A DNA stretch of 64,000 bases from Flavihumibacter fluvii (GCF_018595675.2 NZ_CP092333.1:2628001-2692000), one strand, 5' to 3'; positions 35,738 to 44,882 are shown, counted from the stretch's first letter. The notes: generated from the letters alone by a model not told the origin. A program made the numbers and translations.

Positions 35738-36996
35738 AAAAAATAAGTCTTTTACTGGTAGTAATACTGATTAGTTGTTTTGGCGCTGGTGCTATAGCCC
35801 AGTCTTATGATATAGTTATCAAAGGTGGCCATGTGATCGATCCCAAAAACAATATCGATGCAGTTATGGATGTGGCTATAAAGGATGGGAAAATTGCGCA
35901 GGTTGCAGCTAACATAGATGGAAAGCAGGCTGCACAAACAGTGGATGCGAAAGGGTTGTATGTTACACCCGGACTCATCGATATTCATGCCCATGTATTT
36001 TTTGGAACTGAACCCGATCACTACCTGAGCAATGGCATGGTGGCTGTTGTGCCGGATGGCTTTACCTTCAGGGTAGGTGTTACCACTGTAGTTGATTGTG
36101 GTGGTGCAGGATGGAAATCATTCGATACGTTCAAGAAAAACATTATTGACAATTCGCAAACCAGGGTCCTGGCCTTCCTTAATATAGTCGGGGAAGGCAT
36201 GCGCGGTGGCGCCTATGAACAGGATATCAACGATATGGACCCAAAGCTGACTGCTATTGTCGCTAAACAAAACAAGGACATAGTGGTTGGTTTTAAAGTG
36301 GCCCACTTCTCAGGACCGGAATGGGCGCCTGTAGACCGGGCGGTAGAGGCTGGCAAGCTGGCCAATATGCCCGTAATCATTGATTTTGGTGGCAACAATC
36401 CTCCTCTTTCCATTGAGGAATTATTCATGAAACACCTGCGTCCCGGTGATATTTATACCCACACCTATACCCTGCTGGAAGGTAATGTACGCGAAACAGT
36501 GGTGGATGAAGCAACAAAAAAAGTAAAGCCATTTATTTGGGATGCTAAAAAGCGGGGGATCATATTTGATGTAGGCTATGGTGGTGCCAGTTTCAATTTT
36601 AGCCAGGCGATCCCGGCCCTGAAAGCAGGTTTCTTTCCGAATACAATCAGTACCGATTTGCATACGGGCAGCATGAATGCATCCATGAAAGACCAATTGG
36701 GTGTGATGACAAAATTCCTTTACCTGGGTATGCCTTTAACGGAAGTAATCAAGGCCAGTACCTGGAGTCCGGCACAGGTTATACAGCACGAAGAGTTGGG
36801 TAACCTGTCAGTTGGTGGCATTGCAGATCTGGCCATCCTTAATCTTCGGCAAGGTGACTTTGGCTTATACGATAAGACCGGTTACAAAGTGAACAGTAAA
36901 CAGAAATTCGAATGTGAGCTGACTATAAAAGGCGGTAAAATCGTGTACGACCTTAATGGAAAAGCAGATCCCATTTACCCAAAAGCAAAAAAATAA
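35734..36996 (+). CDS. Exported EF_0837-type amidohydrolase 3 with altered metal-site residue
   Basis: A 420-residue paralogue with a Sec signal ending GAIAQ. Ligand candidates H85 and H87 (DIHAHVF), K188 (VGFKVAH), H243 (YTHTY) and D308 (STDLHTG) are conserved. The histidine of the DVGHGG motif kept in copies 1 and 2 is replaced by Tyr282 (DVGYGG), read from TAT in the sequence. If that His ligates metal as in related amidohydrolases, this copy may have a changed or single metal centre. The gene overlaps PLP enzyme 3 by 4 bases. Confidence 0.86.
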   Translation: MKKISLLLVVILISCFGAGAIAQSYDIVIKGGHVIDPKNNIDAVMDVAIKDGKIAQVAANIDGKQAAQTVDAKGLYVTPGLIDIHAHVFFGTEPDHYLSNGMVAVVPDGFTFRVGVTTVVDCGGAGWKSFDTFKKNIIDNSQTRVLAFLNIVGEGMRGGAYEQDINDMDPKLTAIVAKQNKDIVVGFKVAHFSGPEWAPVDRAVEAGKLANMPVIIDFGGNNPPLSIEELFMKHLRPGDIYTHTYTLLEGNVRETVVDEATKKVKPFIWDAKKRGIIFDVGYGGASFNFSQAIPALKAGFFPNTISTDLHTGSMNASMKDQLGVMTKFLYLGMPLTEVIKASTWSPAQVIQHEELGNLSVGGIADLAILNLRQGDFGLYDKTGYKVNSKQKFECELTIKGGKIVYDLNGKADPIYPKAKK

Positions 36997-36997
36997 C

Positions 36998-37912
36998 ATG
37001 CAATTCAAATTAATCAGTGCTGGATTACTATTGGCCATTACCGCTATTGGCTGCAAAAACGCCCAACAAAAAGAAACAATGCAACAGGTATACCAGGCTG
37101 TCGACCTTACAGCAGACAGCAGTTTTACAAAGGGAGCCGAAGGTCCGGCTGTAGACAAAGAGGGTAACATTTATGCCGTAAACTTTAGCAAAGAAGGGAC
37201 TATTGGAATTGTTACACCAGCTGGAAGTGGCCGTGTTTTTGTAGAATTGCCAAATGGAAGTGTTGGCAACGGTATTCGTTTTAACAGCAAAGGTGAAATG
37301 CTGATCGCTGATTACACTAACCACAATATCCTGAAAGTTGAGATGACAGGTGCTAACACCATCTCAGTGTATGCCCACGATTCAACCATGAGCCAGCCAA
37401 ATGATATAGCTATCGACAGTAAAGACCGCCTATTTGCCAGCGACCCCAATTGGAAAGCAGGCACAGGGCGCATCTGGCGCATTGATACCGACGGAAAAGT
37501 CAATTTACTGGAAGATAGTATGGGTACAACAAATGGCATTGAGGTAAGTCCGGACGAAAAAATATTATACGTGAATGAATCCGTTCAGCGCAATGTATGG
37601 GCATACGATTTATCCCCAGGCGGTGAAATCTCTAACAAAAGGCTACTGATCAGCTTTCCTGATTTTGGCATGGATGGTATGCGCTGCGATGTAGCTGGTA
37701 ATTTGTACATTACAAGGCATGGTAAAGGTGTTGTGGCCATGGTTTCACCAGAAGGAAAACTTATTCGGGAAATAACGCTGAAAGGAAAATTACCAAGCAA
37801 CATTGCATTTGGCGGCCCTGAAGGAAAAACAGCCTACGTTACCTTACAGGACCGGGGTAATATGGAGCAATTTTCTGTAGAAACACCTGGCAGGGAATGG
37901 AAAAAGAAATAG
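36998..37912 (+). CDS. SMP-30/gluconolactonase-like beta-propeller lipoprotein
   Basis: A 304-residue lipoprotein. An upstream in-frame start at 36956 lies inside the preceding gene; the ATG at 36998, one base after its stop codon, starts a normal lipoprotein leader (TAIGC). The mature protein is a six-bladed propeller of SMP-30/NHL type: EGPAVDKEGNIYAVNF, GNGIRFNSKGEMLIADY, PNDIAIDSKDRLFASD, NGIEVSPDEKILYVNES and DGMRCDVAGNLYITRHG. The Glu, Asn and Asp expected for a metal-dependent lactonase are present in these strings. A lactonase would open the lactone made by a PQQ sugar dehydrogenase, which fits the operon. Confidence 0.84.
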   Translation: MQFKLISAGLLLAITAIGCKNAQQKETMQQVYQAVDLTADSSFTKGAEGPAVDKEGNIYAVNFSKEGTIGIVTPAGSGRVFVELPNGSVGNGIRFNSKGEMLIADYTNHNILKVEMTGANTISVYAHDSTMSQPNDIAIDSKDRLFASDPNWKAGTGRIWRIDTDGKVNLLEDSMGTTNGIEVSPDEKILYVNESVQRNVWAYDLSPGGEISNKRLLISFPDFGMDGMRCDVAGNLYITRHGKGVVAMVSPEGKLIREITLKGKLPSNIAFGGPEGKTAYVTLQDRGNMEQFSVETPGREWKKK

Positions 37913-37939
37913 CTGATCAACAATTCAAATATTGATTTC

Positions 37940-38863
37940 ATGAGATATACTGTATTGCTTGCCCTTATTTTTCTTTTGGGAACGGGTACCAGGTCTGAAG
38001 CCCAGGTGATGCCAAAAGAGGAGTTGATTTTTTTAACTGGCGAATGGAAGGGCGATCGCTTCCCCGATGGAAGGCCAAAAATTCCAGATGACCTTCTTCA
38101 ACGCGCAAAAAAAATCGGGATAGAAGAAGCCTGGACGGTCTTAAAAAACGAAGGTTATAAAAACCAGTTTGAAGGCAACTGGAAAATGGTGAATGATTCT
38201 GTAAAAGTTATTGGCCGTGTGGTTACTGCACAATATATGCCCAGCAGGCCCGATGTGGAAATGAGGATCAAGGATCGCGGGAAAAAAGATGGCCGGAAAG
38301 GGAATACCAATGCCTGGCCCATTGAAGTATTAACAAAGGGCGATGTTTATGTTGCTGATTGTTTTGGCAAAATCGCGCAGGGTACTTTAATTGGTGACAA
38401 CCTGGGCAATTCCATCTTTGCAAAAACTGGTAATGGGGTGATTTTTAATGGCGCAGCCCGTGACCTTGCCGGACTCGCAGAGATCAAAGGGTTTAATGCC
38501 TTCGTTCGTGACTTCGACCCTTCTTACCTGGAAGATGTGGTATTGATGGGATTAAATACGCCGGTCAGAATCGGGCACGCCATTGTTTTACCGGGCGACC
38601 TGGTGATCTCGGAACGGGAAGGCGTACTTTTCATTCCTGCCCACCTTGCTGAAAAAGTGGTGAGCATTTCTGAATTCATTTCAGTAAAAGATAAGTTTGG
38701 CCATGCAATGCTGAAATCCGGCAAATATTCACCCGGACAAATCGATAGTCAATGGACTGATGACATCAAAACTGCTTTCCTGCAGTGGTTGCAGCAGCAC
38801 CCGGAAGAAACCCAATTAACCAGAGCCCAGCTCGACGAATTCCTGAACAAAAGAACCTGGTAA
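37940..38863 (+). CDS. Exported RraA/HMG-aldolase-fold protein
   Basis: A 307-residue protein with a Sec signal ending SEAQ, about 80 extra residues (including the LTGEWKGDRFPDGRP stretch) and then an RraA-like domain. The signature region reads VADCFGKIAQGTLIGDNLGN...FNGAARDLAGL. The RD pair and the loop GDNLG, which bind the divalent metal and the oxaloacetate/pyruvate part in HMG/CHA aldolases, are kept. The typical RraA tail (LPGDLVISEREGVLFIPA) follows. RraA-like aldolases split 4-hydroxy-2-keto acids to pyruvate. Its place after PLP, amidohydrolase and lactonase genes suggests cleavage of a 2-keto-3-deoxy acid; that is inference. Confidence 0.83.
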   Translation: MRYTVLLALIFLLGTGTRSEAQVMPKEELIFLTGEWKGDRFPDGRPKIPDDLLQRAKKIGIEEAWTVLKNEGYKNQFEGNWKMVNDSVKVIGRVVTAQYMPSRPDVEMRIKDRGKKDGRKGNTNAWPIEVLTKGDVYVADCFGKIAQGTLIGDNLGNSIFAKTGNGVIFNGAARDLAGLAEIKGFNAFVRDFDPSYLEDVVLMGLNTPVRIGHAIVLPGDLVISEREGVLFIPAHLAEKVVSISEFISVKDKFGHAMLKSGKYSPGQIDSQWTDDIKTAFLQWLQQHPEETQLTRAQLDEFLNKRTW

Positions 38864-38866
38864 CCC

Positions 38867-39979
38867 ATGCGATTGCATAAAATATTACTCATCATTGCTG
38901 CTATTTGCGGAATCTCCGGTATCGGGATGCTATTGTCTGGCTCTCCTGAAACTGCCGGTCCGCTTTTGATCCTGGCATTCATAACCATGGCCATTGCGTT
39001 TAGGGGCTATGAGCAACTAAAAGGATTTTCATATACCGTCACAATTTTCGCTGCAGTAACCACCGCACTTTTCTACCCTAAAGCATTTGTTGAAATGAAT
39101 GGCTTTGTTTTTGCCACCCTTATCACACCCCTGATCCAACTGATTATGTTCGGTATGGGAACTTCTATGAGTTTTGATGATTTTGCCGGTGTTGTAAAAA
39201 TGCCAAAAGGTGTGCTGATTGGAGTAGTAAGCCATTTTATCATCATGCCATTACTGGGTTTTACCATTGCGAACGTTAGCGGACTTCCACCCGAGATTGC
39301 TGCCGGTATTATCTTAATCGGTTGCTCACCAAATGGGATGGCTTCAAATGTAATCTCCTACCTGGCTAAAGCAAACCTGGCCTTATCCATCACAATTACT
39401 GCCATCTCTACCATGCTGGCACCATTCATCACCCCATTCCTGATGAATTTACTGGCGGGTGCATTTATCAAAATAAATGTCTGGGACATGATGTTTGATA
39501 TTTTTAAAATGGTCATAATACCAATTGCAGCCGGACTGCTCTTCAACAAATTCCTGAGTGGCAAAGCAAAGTGGCTGGATAAAGCCATGCCTTATGTATC
39601 CATGTTTGGGATTGCATTTATAATTGTAATCATAACAGCTGCGGGAAGGGATAACCTCCTGAGTATTGGCCCTGTTCTATTACTGGCGGTATTGATACAC
39701 AACGTCTCGGGTTATATACTTGGCTACTGGAGTGGACGGTTATTTAAGATGAGTGAACGCGATTGCCGTACCATTGCCATTGAAGTAGGAATGCAAAACG
39801 GCGGACTGGCATCTGGCCTCGCAAAAGGAATGGGGAAAATGGCTACGGTTGGACTGGCGCCTGCAATATTTGGGCCTTTGATGAATGTAACCGGATCCAT
39901 ATTGGCATCTTATTGGCACAGGAAACCACCATTGGATACTCCTTCAACAATACAAGAATCTGAATTGCCTGCTTTATAA
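38867..39979 (+). CDS. BASS-family sodium symporter
   Basis: A 370-residue inner-membrane protein with about ten hydrophobic segments of the bile acid:sodium symporter family. The signature LIMFGMGTSMSFDDF, the GCSPNGMASNVISYLAKANLALSI crossing helix and the EVGMQNGGLASGLA segment mark the family. BASS members carry pyruvate, 2-keto acids, pantoate and bile acids. It starts 3 bases after the RraA-like gene, so import of the keto acid or pyruvate released outside the membrane is a natural reading. Confidence 0.88.
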   Translation: MRLHKILLIIAAICGISGIGMLLSGSPETAGPLLILAFITMAIAFRGYEQLKGFSYTVTIFAAVTTALFYPKAFVEMNGFVFATLITPLIQLIMFGMGTSMSFDDFAGVVKMPKGVLIGVVSHFIIMPLLGFTIANVSGLPPEIAAGIILIGCSPNGMASNVISYLAKANLALSITITAISTMLAPFITPFLMNLLAGAFIKINVWDMMFDIFKMVIIPIAAGLLFNKFLSGKAKWLDKAMPYVSMFGIAFIIVIITAAGRDNLLSIGPVLLLAVLIHNVSGYILGYWSGRLFKMSERDCRTIAIEVGMQNGGLASGLAKGMGKMATVGLAPAIFGPLMNVTGSILASYWHRKPPLDTPSTIQESELPAL

Positions 39980-39989
39980 AAAAATAATT

Positions 39990-40418
39990 ATGAAATCATT
40001 TGTTCCTGTCTTTGCATTTTTGATCCTGATAGTTGGCAACGCAGCTGCGCAGTCAAAAGAAGAATCTGCTGTAATGGCCGCAACTTCAGCTTTAAATAAA
40101 GCGATGGTAGACGGCGATAAAACATCGCTTGAAAGCCTCACTGCGACAGAATTAAGTTACGGCCATTCAAGCGGGAAAGTTGACAATCAAAGCCAGTTTA
40201 TAACAGCCCTGGTGAGCGGTTCAGTTGATTTTACAAGCATTGATATTACCAACCAAACCATCCAGGTTTCCGGCAAAAATGCTATCGTGAGAAATATGTT
40301 TTCCGGAAAGTTGACCAGTGACGGGAAACCCGTCGAACTTAAAATTGGCATCCTCATGGTTTGGAAAAAATATAAAGGCAACTGGAAATTATTAGCCAGG
40401 CAAGGATATAAATTATGA
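39990..40418 (+). CDS. Exported SnoaL-like / DUF4440 protein
   Basis: A 142-residue secreted protein with a signal ending NAAAQ and a single NTF2-like cone domain (SALNKAMVDGDKTSLESL, ELSYGHSSGKVDNQ, VRNMFSGKL, KKYKGNWKLLARQ). DUF4440 members are common in Bacteroidota sugar-use operons; a catalytic role is not proven. Its stop overlaps the next gene start by 4 bases (ATGA). Confidence 0.82.
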   Translation: MKSFVPVFAFLILIVGNAAAQSKEESAVMAATSALNKAMVDGDKTSLESLTATELSYGHSSGKVDNQSQFITALVSGSVDFTSIDITNQTIQVSGKNAIVRNMFSGKLTSDGKPVELKIGILMVWKKYKGNWKLLARQGYKL

Positions 40419-41191
40419 CCAGGAAAAATATTTACACGCTGGCAATACTGCTGCTGTCACATTATTACCAGGCACTATCACAATCCGGCACGCCCCTGCC
40501 ATCCGGCCAAATATCCGTAAGAAAAACAACTGATTTTGCTATCAGTGGTAAGGGGAATGCTATCAATTGGTCCGGCGCAGAGTGGATAAGGATTGAACAA
40601 CGGGATAGCAAGACCTTAAGGGAAAACCAATGGAATATCCCTAAGGATCGTGATAATTCCAGGGACCTCCAATACAATACCCGTTTTAAAATCATGTATT
40701 CCGAAAAGGGTATCTATTGTTTATACAGTTGTGAAGACAGTTCCATTACTGCGACTATAACCGAAGATTTTTCGCATATCTATGATGAAGATGTGGTGGA
40801 AGCATTTTTCTGGACAGATAGTGCTATGCCGTTGTATTTTGAGTATGAACTATCTCCCTTAAATGTTGAACTGCCTATACTGATAGTGAGTAACAAAGGT
40901 AAAATCATGGGCTGGAAACCCTGGTTTTATGAAGGTGAAAGGAAAACGATCCATGCCATCCATATTGATGAAAACAGGGTTGCCGGAAAAAGGTTTACCT
41001 GGACCGCCGAATTTTTCATACCCTTTTCCCTGCTAAATCCACTTGGAAATGTACCGCCCGCCAAAGGCACAAAATGGCGTGCTAACTTTTACCGGATAGA
41101 CTATGACCAGAAACCAGTGTATTCCAGCTGGCAACTCACCCGGCAAAGCTACCATGATATAGAAAAATTCGGAACCCTGGTATTTGAGTGA
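40415..41191 (+). CDS. Exported CBM9-like carbohydrate-binding protein
   Basis: A 258-residue secreted protein, signal peptide about 1-22, with one carbohydrate-binding family 9-like domain. Family-like strings are ISGKGNAINWSGAEW, RFKIMYSEKGIYCLYSCEDSSITATI, VEAFFWTD, YFEYELSPLNVEL and FTWTAEFFIPF. There is no catalytic domain, and the chain reads as a single sugar-binding module. It is the last gene of the plus-strand operon, coupled by a 4-base overlap; its stop is 7 bases from the stop of the convergent gene at 41199. Confidence 0.8.
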   Translation: MTRKNIYTLAILLLSHYYQALSQSGTPLPSGQISVRKTTDFAISGKGNAINWSGAEWIRIEQRDSKTLRENQWNIPKDRDNSRDLQYNTRFKIMYSEKGIYCLYSCEDSSITATITEDFSHIYDEDVVEAFFWTDSAMPLYFEYELSPLNVELPILIVSNKGKIMGWKPWFYEGERKTIHAIHIDENRVAGKRFTWTAEFFIPFSLLNPLGNVPPAKGTKWRANFYRIDYDQKPVYSSWQLTRQSYHDIEKFGTLVFE

Positions 41192-41198
41192 CTCAACA

Positions 41199-43661
41199 TC
41201 ACAGGGCCTGTTGCCCAGGTTTTTGGACTTCAAAAAACACCACTTTAGATCCTGTTTTGCCATCATCGGAAATCCCCTGAACAACAACTGCATATTTCCC
41301 GGGCAATTCCGAAGTAAAAAAACCGATTACCTGCTTTCCTGTTTCATTGGTCCTTATACCAGGATTCCAATACAACAAGTTTCTGAAATCGGGCAACCTG
41401 TTATCCACCTGTTCCTGTGTATCATACACCGGAGAATAGAATTCCCTTTGCATTTGCAAACCTTCATAATCAATTACAGCAGCATGCGGATCAAGTTCAT
41501 ACCCATCCAGGTTGCCAGTATAAGTCTGGAAATTAATAATACCAGTAATAGGCTTATTACCCAGGAAATAACCTCGTGTAACAACTTCCAGCTTCCTTAT
41601 CTTCAAAGGATCATACAGCATTAATTTATTCATATCAAAAATGGGTAAACCATCTAATAAGACCAGGGGATCAGTCTCATAAGTATAATTCAAGGTCTTG
41701 TCAAATACATACAAATAATACGCATTGTTTTTTTTCCTGACATTAACTTCAGCAACATATTCCCGCAACACCTCTTCCATAGAAGTAAACCTGACAAAAT
41801 TATCCAGCAGGTATGATACTCCTGGTTTGTAATAAAACGCAGTCGTATCAATTCCGGGCGAATAATATAATTGCTGTTTATTGCCGGCATACACATTTTG
41901 TACCTGTGTGCTTAAATTATGTTTTGCCAGCAATACCGGCTGCAAGGCCGAAGTTGAAAATTCAGGAAGGGGGGATACTGAATATTTATCAGCAAATGGT
42001 TTCCGGAGTTCAATACTATATCCGCTATCCTGCCGGAAGTTCGTCTGGACAATAACCTCACCATCATTGTAAAAATCTCCCAGGTCGAATTTTACAAGTC
42101 CGTTATTATCACTCACAGCTGCACGGAATTGCTTTTGCGTTCCTGTTACAGAAAAATAACATTCAATATCCTTTGCAGGCAGACCTGTACTGTTAGTAGA
42201 AATTTTCCCGGTAACAACATGCCCTGCATATTCAGGGATAAACTCAAATACTGGCTTCCTATTTCCTGTAACATCCTCCCACCGGAACCTTCTCCATCCA
42301 TGTGTAAGCATCAGGTTATCAGTGGCAATTTCTGCTCCAACGCCATGATTAGTAAAATAATAGCCCGGAGATTCTATTGTTCCCACAAGGTCGGAACTCA
42401 ACCACAGGTAATTATTTATATCGCCGTCACTGATTCCTTGTAAGGAATCAACTAAATAGACTGCCATGGACATATTTGCCGGCACCGCTTTTCCAAGCTT
42501 GTCCAGCGATGAAACCTGAAGGTTGATCTTTTTCCTAAGGTCGTAGATTGACTTATCCAATTTTACATCGGCCAGGAACTCACGTTCAGGATATTTAAAA
42601 TATAATCTTTCACAAACCGGTTTCCTTTCGGTATTGAAAATCGTAAAATGGGATACTCCGTCCCCAAGTTTGGCTTTGTCCACCAAAAAGGTAGCTGCAC
42701 CTTTTACAAGTTGACCATTATTGCTAAGTTTGATTGCATTCCTGGTATGCGCAAAAAGGAAAACGGATGACCCATCCTTGCTACCGGCTGAACTCCGGAC
42801 AATTATCCTAACCTGGCCTGGACCAGCTTCATCCAGTTGCATAACCCAGCCGTCATTAAATGCAACAGGCAAGTCCTGGATTACAGTTTTACCATTAGGC
42901 AAATTGAGCAAGGCTTTGTAAGATTGCCCCGCTTTTGGTACAATTATAAAATTCCCGATACCAAATTTTAGTGTGGATATTCTCAATATGGTATCTGTTT
43001 TATCATTAATGATTACTCCGGTACAGCCTACCCCTTTCCCACTTTGATCCACAATCCGAAAAGCTACTTTACTCTGCAACCCGTTCACAAGATTTCCACC
43101 TTCAGGGAAAAATTTAACGTCGTAGCTTTCTACCCTGGCCTTTGAATCTTCCTCATAAATTTTTTTCGGATTAATAATAGCAATAGATTTTTCAAAGAAA
43201 TAATCCGGACTAAAATTCTTCATCCAACTCGTATAAGCCCGAAACTTATAATTGCCGGAACTCAGTGTGACGGGCAATATCAGGGAACCGTTTCCAAAAC
43301 CCTTTTGCATGGATATCTTAGCCTGTAAAACAGGCTTGTTATTTTTATCCAGTACTTCTGCATAGGCCACTTTGCTTATATCCAGTGGTTTGTGGAAATA
43401 AGCATCAACATCATATATTTTAAACCAGCATAATTCCCCGGCCATGTAACCTTCTTTATCGGTATGGACAAATACTTTCTCCTGTAAATTATTCTGCCGG
43501 TATGTATCAAATTGCCGTTGTACCGTATCTATTACTGGCATTTGCGCGACAAGATCCAGCCCGCTGACATTTGCCACGAGAAATACAATCATTCGTAATA
43601 CCCTATTCAGCATTTCGTACCGGTTTTGTAAAATTGAAGCCAATGTTTTTTTTGTGCACAT
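41199..43661 (-). CDS. Exported macroglobulin (MG2)-like surface protein with TonB-plug-like segment
   Basis: An 820-residue secreted protein. The first ATG at 43661 is only 15 bases after the DUF4249 stop and is used; an internal ATG at 43613 gives a more typical 24-residue signal. It begins with an MG2-like domain (QEKVFVHTDKEGYMAGELCWFKIY, SGNYKFRAYTSWMKNF) and several Ig-like beta domains, then the TDNLMLTHGWRRFRWEDV string common in this Bacteroidota family, and a C-terminal plug-like region (PLVLLDGLPIFDMNKLMLYDPLKIRKLEVVT). The product is probably in the periplasm or on the surface and co-acts with the upstream receptor. Function unknown. Confidence 0.75.
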   Translation of the reverse strand: MCTKKTLASILQNRYEMLNRVLRMIVFLVANVSGLDLVAQMPVIDTVQRQFDTYRQNNLQEKVFVHTDKEGYMAGELCWFKIYDVDAYFHKPLDISKVAYAEVLDKNNKPVLQAKISMQKGFGNGSLILPVTLSSGNYKFRAYTSWMKNFSPDYFFEKSIAIINPKKIYEEDSKARVESYDVKFFPEGGNLVNGLQSKVAFRIVDQSGKGVGCTGVIINDKTDTILRISTLKFGIGNFIIVPKAGQSYKALLNLPNGKTVIQDLPVAFNDGWVMQLDEAGPGQVRIIVRSSAGSKDGSSVFLFAHTRNAIKLSNNGQLVKGAATFLVDKAKLGDGVSHFTIFNTERKPVCERLYFKYPEREFLADVKLDKSIYDLRKKINLQVSSLDKLGKAVPANMSMAVYLVDSLQGISDGDINNYLWLSSDLVGTIESPGYYFTNHGVGAEIATDNLMLTHGWRRFRWEDVTGNRKPVFEFIPEYAGHVVTGKISTNSTGLPAKDIECYFSVTGTQKQFRAAVSDNNGLVKFDLGDFYNDGEVIVQTNFRQDSGYSIELRKPFADKYSVSPLPEFSTSALQPVLLAKHNLSTQVQNVYAGNKQQLYYSPGIDTTAFYYKPGVSYLLDNFVRFTSMEEVLREYVAEVNVRKKNNAYYLYVFDKTLNYTYETDPLVLLDGLPIFDMNKLMLYDPLKIRKLEVVTRGYFLGNKPITGIINFQTYTGNLDGYELDPHAAVIDYEGLQMQREFYSPVYDTQEQVDNRLPDFRNLLYWNPGIRTNETGKQVIGFFTSELPGKYAVVVQGISDDGKTGSKVVFFEVQKPGQQAL

Positions 43662-43676
43662 AATTTCAGCTTATTC

Positions 43677-44882
43677 TTACCAGGGCCAGAATGGAGGTTT
43701 TACAGTAGACCCCCCATTCAGCGCACAATCGACACAAGAGGGTTTGGCCATTAAAAAACTTGTAATTTCTATACAAGGGCCACTCGGGCAAGGCAAAGCA
43801 TTGGTTGGTATAAAATCCAGGCCAAAGGCCTTAATACTATCGCTGTTATTTATCAGGGTATCCTGTGGGCAAAATGGCGGCTGGTAATTCCAGTCTTTCA
43901 ACTCCAGGCTATTTAGAAAAACTCTTTTTTCCTGGACCGCACAAATGGAAACATATCCAATTACAGGTTCATCCGGATCTGTTATACAATGAATATTGCC
44001 ATTAAGGGTTGAAGGCTGGGCATCAAAAACAGACCCTGTTTGTTCAGTATTTTTTCGCATTCTTTCCAGGAATTCATACCCTTCTTTGCTCCAGCTAACC
44101 TGCTTCACATTTACACTATATAATTCACTCAATTTCTCAGAGCCTGGCGATATATATAATAACGGCAGGTTAATAACGTCTTTTGCCAATTTTGCGGAAG
44201 AACCAATCAAAATGTCTGAAGATGAATTACCTCGCCAGCAAAAATACAAACTGGAGTCAAACACACTTTCGTTGGGTGGAAACCTGAATACTGCCTTATA
44301 TTCTTTAGTATCCCCGGGTAAGTTCCTGACCTGGTACTTTACCCTTGACTGGTGCACCGCATGATATTCCCAGGTTTCTTCATATTCCCACTGGTAATAA
44401 CGCGTGCTATCCAGTGGGTCATGGGTACTTATATAAAACTGGACGCCATTCACCTCCGCACCACTATTTTCCCTTTTCCAACTGATACTGTCAATAGGTG
44501 GATTGTTTCTCACTTTTACATAATCTGAAATATATTCTTTAGCAGCATTTGTCGTAATCTTAAGCCGGTATTTAATATTATTATTCAAGTAAAGATCACT
44601 GGCACTGTAAAGGCCATCAGGGTTCCCTGCCAGGATCCGGGTGCTATTATCTTCCCCTTCGATAATTACAGTCGCTCCGGTCTCATAGGCAATGGTCCTG
44701 TTATCTAAGGTGGTTGTCCTGCTCAGCCTGATATTCGTAGCACCCGGTCCGCTGTTGATGACTCCTTCAACAACAAGGTAGCCGGTTACCGGCGATTTTA
44801 CAGGTGACTCATAATTCTCCCTACATGCTATGATCGCAAATAAGAAAAAAAGGAATAAAAAAAGACTTCTCATGCTGTTCAT
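43677..44882 (-). CDS. DUF4249 lipoprotein
   Basis: A 401-residue lipoprotein (lipobox IIAC near residue 20) of the DUF4249 family: KSPVTGYLVVEGVIN, the beta-rich ATVIIEGEDN, RLKITTNAAKEY, SISWKRENSG and the Cys-rich end CVDCALNGGSTVKPPFW. The family usually follows a TonB-dependent receptor and is thought to act as its surface partner. The start codon shares one base with the receptor's last codon (44882). Substrate unknown. Confidence 0.85.
   Translation of the reverse strand: MNSMRSLFLFLFFLFAIIACRENYESPVKSPVTGYLVVEGVINSGPGATNIRLSRTTTLDNRTIAYETGATVIIEGEDNSTRILAGNPDGLYSASDLYLNNNIKYRLKITTNAAKEYISDYVKVRNNPPIDSISWKRENSGAEVNGVQFYISTHDPLDSTRYYQWEYEETWEYHAVHQSRVKYQVRNLPGDTKEYKAVFRFPPNESVFDSSLYFCWRGNSSSDILIGSSAKLAKDVINLPLLYISPGSEKLSELYSVNVKQVSWSKEGYEFLERMRKNTEQTGSVFDAQPSTLNGNIHCITDPDEPVIGYVSICAVQEKRVFLNSLELKDWNYQPPFCPQDTLINNSDSIKAFGLDFIPTNALPCPSGPCIEITSFLMAKPSCVDCALNGGSTVKPPFWPW

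Noticed and set aside
36956-36997. Earlier start for the SMP-30-like gene
   Set aside because: It lies inside the preceding gene and adds a polar stretch before the lipoprotein leader; the ATG at 36998 fits better.
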